Source: Lysobacter soyae
GTDB taxonomy: Bacteria; Pseudomonadota; Gammaproteobacteria; Xanthomonadales; Xanthomonadaceae
DNA: 64,000 bases
NCBI RefSeq assembly: GCF_019551435.1
Contig: NZ_CP080544.1
Location: 1,886,001 to 1,950,000, forward strand
Direction: 5' to 3'
Shown here: piece by piece, positions 59,425 through 64,000 of the stretch
How positions within the stretch are numbered: position 1 is the first letter of the stretch
Layout of the letters: each line of letters starts with the position of its first letter
The notes under the pieces: generated by a model
What the model was told of the DNA's origin: nothing
Databases searched by the model: none
Seen by the model: only the letters and a program-made list of their open reading frames with translations
Translations under genes and position numbers: made by a program

Positions 59425-60203
59425 TGGGCGGCCGTGAGTACGGGTTTCAATGGGGGGAGTTTCATCGCTTTTCGATAGCTCGCATGCAATGCAGAGACTT
59501 TTTCGACGTACGAAACTGTCTCCCGGTAGGGCGGGATGCCGCCGAATTTCGCCACCGCACCGGCCCCGGCGTTATAGGCGGCAGCGGCCTTGCTGTAGTC
59601 GCCTTTGTAGCGCGCCAGCAGCTGCTTCAACATTTTCGCGCCGCCATTGATTGCATCCTTGCTCGCATAGGGATTGGCCACTCCGAGCTCGCGCGCGGTG
59701 CCGGGCATCAATTGCATCAGCCCCTGCGCGCCTTTGGGCGACGTGGCGCTGGCATTGAATCCGCTCTCCGCATGCGCGATGGCGCGCAGGAATGCGTCAT
59801 CGACTTTGTGCGTTTTCGCCGCTGCCTTGAATTCGGACGCATACATGTCCAATCGCGGCTTGCTCACCTTGCCCAAACCGACGTGAGCCGGCGAATCTTT
59901 GGGGGTGTCAACGAAGAATTTCAGCACCGGCTCGAAACCCGGTAGTTTCCGCGTGGTGTAGACGGTTTTGCCGTTCAACGTCCCTTCGTAGAGCGTGCCT
60001 TTGATCGCACCGAGGTTCCCCCAAAGATTGGGGACACTCGCGGCATCATCCTTGATGATCTTTTTTTCGCACTTCGAACCGGGCTCGGGCGCCGTCGACA
60101 GACTGACGGTACTGTTCTTCACGCAGCGATAGACCGTTCGCGCACCCGCAGGTGCGCTCCACGCGAGCGCAAAGAAGGCGACGAGAATGAGGCGTTGAAT
60201 CAT
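59421..60203 (-). CDS. SLT-type lytic murein transglycosylase
   Basis: A 260-residue exported enzyme. Signal peptide to about residue 22 (PAGA cleavage region), then a DUF4124-like segment VYRCVKNSTVSLS, then the SLT domain (about 110-240): catalytic Glu in AIAHAESGFN, GAQGLMQLMPGTARELGV and AAYNAGAGAV. It cleaves peptidoglycan glycan strands. ATG 60203; overlaps the HAD gene by 4 bp. Confidence 0.91.
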   Translation of the reverse strand: MIQRLILVAFFALAWSAPAGARTVYRCVKNSTVSLSTAPEPGSKCEKKIIKDDAASVPNLWGNLGAIKGTLYEGTLNGKTVYTTRKLPGFEPVLKFFVDTPKDSPAHVGLGKVSKPRLDMYASEFKAAAKTHKVDDAFLRAIAHAESGFNASATSPKGAQGLMQLMPGTARELGVANPYASKDAINGGAKMLKQLLARYKGDYSKAAAAYNAGAGAVAKFGGIPPYRETVSYVEKVSALHASYRKAMKLPPLKPVLTAAQ

Positions 60204-60240
60204 GCGCCTATTTTCGCCCAACCCAGCTGAATGGCGGTCT

Positions 60241-61446
60241 TTAGACGTCTCTTTGCACCAACTCCGGGTCCCGCTTCAACATCGGCGAAACGCGCGGAAT
60301 ACTCAGCATCGTGCTGCCAACAGCCATTAAAAGCAGCGCGGTGAACGTGGTGTTGCTGATGATTTCTTTGTCCAACAAGACGTTGACGAAAATGATCATG
60401 ATCAGCGCTTTGGTCTGCAGCAACCAGCCGATAAAGCTGGCTTCACCTCTGCCCCACTTCAAGATGCGACCGGCCAGGTGCACGCCCGCCAACTTGCCGA
60501 CGACGGATACCACCAAGAGCACGGCGGCGACCAAGAACACTGCCAATCCCCCGACGTCGAAATTGGTCTTCAAGCCAGTGCTCAAGAAATACACCGGCAT
60601 CATCACCAGCAGGAGATCACGACGCAGGTTGTCCAACTTTTCTTCCGAGAACCAATGGGCATCCATCACCACACCCGCAAGGAAAGCGCCGACCATATAG
60701 TGAAGTCCGGACCAATCCGCGCCAAAAGCGACGATCGCCAACCAAATCACGGCGATGTACCAACGATCGCGTTCGTCCAGTGCTTGCATCAAGCGCCTGA
60801 AACCCCAGGTAGCAACCACGAAAAGCAGCAAAAACGCCGCCTGCCGACCAATCCGGATCCAATCCATCATCACAATGGCCAAGACGCCCCAAATCGCAAT
60901 GTCGTCCAAGCTGGCGTAGCGAAGGATGCGCTGACCCATCGGCGTACGCAACATCTCGAGTTTTTCCATCAACAGAATGAGAATCGGCAGCGCGGTGACC
61001 GCACATGACATGCCCATGCCGACCACAAACTGCCAGTTCTGACCTTTCGCGCCGATCCATCCCGGGTAATTCAACATCGCCGCAGCGACGATCCCGCCGA
61101 GCACCAACGGAACACCCAAAGCAAGACCGGCTGTAAGTCCGCTCTCCTTGCGGTTCTGCCAAGTCCGCTTGAGATCCAACTCAACGCCGGCGACGCAAAC
61201 GAAAATCATCACACCCCACCAAGCAATGCCGCTCAGTGACTGCACCACTTCTTTATTGAAAACAAAGTCGAAATACGCCGGGAAATACTTGCCCAATACG
61301 CCGGGTCCCAAGACGATCCCCATCATGATTTGCACGACCACGAGCGGCGCGTAATAGTCGGTCTTGAAAATCCGCCAAACCAAATACGGCACGGAAAAAA
61401 TGATCGCAATGGCGATCAAAAACACTTCGGTGGTCGTCATGTGCAT
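60241..61446 (-). CDS. CPA2-family cation:proton antiporter
   Basis: A 401-residue membrane protein with about 12 hydrophobic segments, Na_H_Exchanger type. GIVLGPGVLGKYFP near 50, FVCVAGVELDLKRTW near 95 and ASLDDIAIWGVLAI near 178 carry family residues. It has no C-terminal RCK/TrkA-N domain, unlike KefB/KefC. ATG 61446 or 61440. The 120 bp between it and the rRNA terminator hold no visible gene. Confidence 0.88.
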   Translation of the reverse strand: MHMTTTEVFLIAIAIIFSVPYLVWRIFKTDYYAPLVVVQIMMGIVLGPGVLGKYFPAYFDFVFNKEVVQSLSGIAWWGVMIFVCVAGVELDLKRTWQNRKESGLTAGLALGVPLVLGGIVAAAMLNYPGWIGAKGQNWQFVVGMGMSCAVTALPILILLMEKLEMLRTPMGQRILRYASLDDIAIWGVLAIVMMDWIRIGRQAAFLLLFVVATWGFRRLMQALDERDRWYIAVIWLAIVAFGADWSGLHYMVGAFLAGVVMDAHWFSEEKLDNLRRDLLLVMMPVYFLSTGLKTNFDVGGLAVFLVAAVLLVVSVVGKLAGVHLAGRILKWGRGEASFIGWLLQTKALIMIIFVNVLLDKEIISNTTFTALLLMAVGSTMLSIPRVSPMLKRDPELVQRDV

Positions 61447-61570
61447 GGACCGGCTACTCAAACACGAAAGGTGACGATTATCCCGATTTGAATGCGGAAA
61501 GATACAAAAAAAGGGCCGTGAACGACGCTAGACGCGAACTGCGTGGCATCGCTTGGACAAATTTCAGACA

Positions 61571-61601
61571 AAAGAAAACGCCCCGATCAATGATCGGGGC
61601 G
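61571..61601 (-). terminator. intrinsic terminator of the rRNA operon
   Basis: CGCCCCGATCA and TGATCGGGGCG form an 11-bp perfect stem (61579-61601), followed on the minus strand by TTTTCTTTTG. It lies 16 bp after 5S. Confidence 0.93.
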
Positions 61602-61617
61602 TGTTCCGGTATAAAAA

Positions 61618-61731
61618 CCTGGCGATGACCTACTCTCACATGCTCAACTGCACACTACCATCGGCGCAGCTGCGTTTCACTTCCGAGTTCGGAATGGGAT
61701 CGGGTGGTTCCACAGCGCTAATTTCACCAGG
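61618..61731 (-). rRNA. rrf: 5S ribosomal RNA
   Basis: About 114 nt with the terminal stem CCTGGTG/CGCCAGG and the conserved CCGATCCCATTCCGAACTCGG and AGAGTAGG loops. Exact ends are estimated from the stem. Confidence 0.94.
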
Positions 61732-61856
61732 AAAACGGTGAAGACATTGGTCTGACCCTAAGGCCCGACAAAAGTCTTGCATAATTTGGAATGTAGCGAG
61801 GCGTAAAGCCGAGACACTGATACGTGTCAATCGAGCTCAAGGCCACTTGAGGTTAT
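61732..61856 (-). other. 23S-5S spacer
   Basis: About 125 bp with no tRNA. It includes the processing-stem side just after the 23S end (CAAGTGGCCTTGAGC). Confidence 0.7.

Positions 61857-64000
<2,144 letters not shown>

Noticed and set aside
61738..61765. GGTCTGACCC in the 23S-5S spacer as another copy of the coq7-speD repeat
   Set aside because: Only a short partial match, no long arms.

Overview
The window reads as a chromosomal segment of a gammaproteobacterium of the Xanthomonadaceae/Lysobacteraceae. The basis is gene content and order: an envelope polysaccharide locus lying exactly between etfBA and a metB-like gene plus cbs (the arrangement known for the Xanthomonas LPS locus), a Clp-type CRP homologue beside speD, pilU next to cbs, and protein sequences of the Xanthomonas type. 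Housekeeping genes look about 60% GC by eye, while parts of the polysaccharide locus are clearly more AT-rich. Genes are tightly packed and no gene-free stretch exceeds about 300 bp.

Region 1 (1-19.2 kb) is the surface polysaccharide locus. It opens with a truncated rmlB and etfBA. A rightward cassette follows (3.0-9.0 kb): a lipoprotein, a short SDR, a GtrB-type polyprenyl-phosphate glycosyltransferase, a GtrA flippase, an FAD oxidoreductase, a GT-C-like membrane protein and its membrane-anchored beta-rich partner. A converging leftward operon (19.2-9.0 kb) holds two SAM methyltransferases, two GT4 glycosyltransferase genes (one with two GT domains), wzm/wzt with a C-terminal Wzt extension, and rmd/gmd for GDP-D-rhamnose. 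Together they suggest an ABC-exported, D-rhamnose-containing O-polysaccharide with a terminal methyl cap, decorated in the periplasm from a lipid-phosphate sugar that may be epimerised on its lipid carrier.

Region 2 (19.2-32.2 kb) is core metabolism and regulation: transsulfuration (metB-like, cbs), ydcH, pilU, the end of tyrosine catabolism (fahA, maiA), a 2OG-Fe oxygenase, rplM-rpsI, coq7, speD, clp, a GNAT gene, an HAD phosphatase, trpG and rpe. Region 3 (32.2-46.6 kb) has purC, an Mpo1-like gene, an EamA exporter, nhaA, hmgA-hpd with a divergent MarR regulator and a probable operator inside the hpd promoter, a POT peptide transporter, kynA, and a three-gene 2-oxoacid dehydrogenase operon (E1 alpha, E1 beta, E2).

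Region 4 (46.6-61.4 kb) holds trpS, an entericidin-like lipoprotein, an arginase gene beside tRNA-Thr(UGU), SPOR/coaX/birA, a PhoPQ-like two-component system, dusA, several secreted proteins of unknown function, an SLT transglycosylase and a CPA2 antiporter. Region 5 (61.6-64 kb) is the 3' end of a leftward rRNA operon: terminator, 5S and about 2.1 kb of 23S. Non-coding elements of note are a 30-bp perfect inverted repeat between coq7 and speD, two copies of a double-hairpin REP-like element, and several strong intrinsic terminators.
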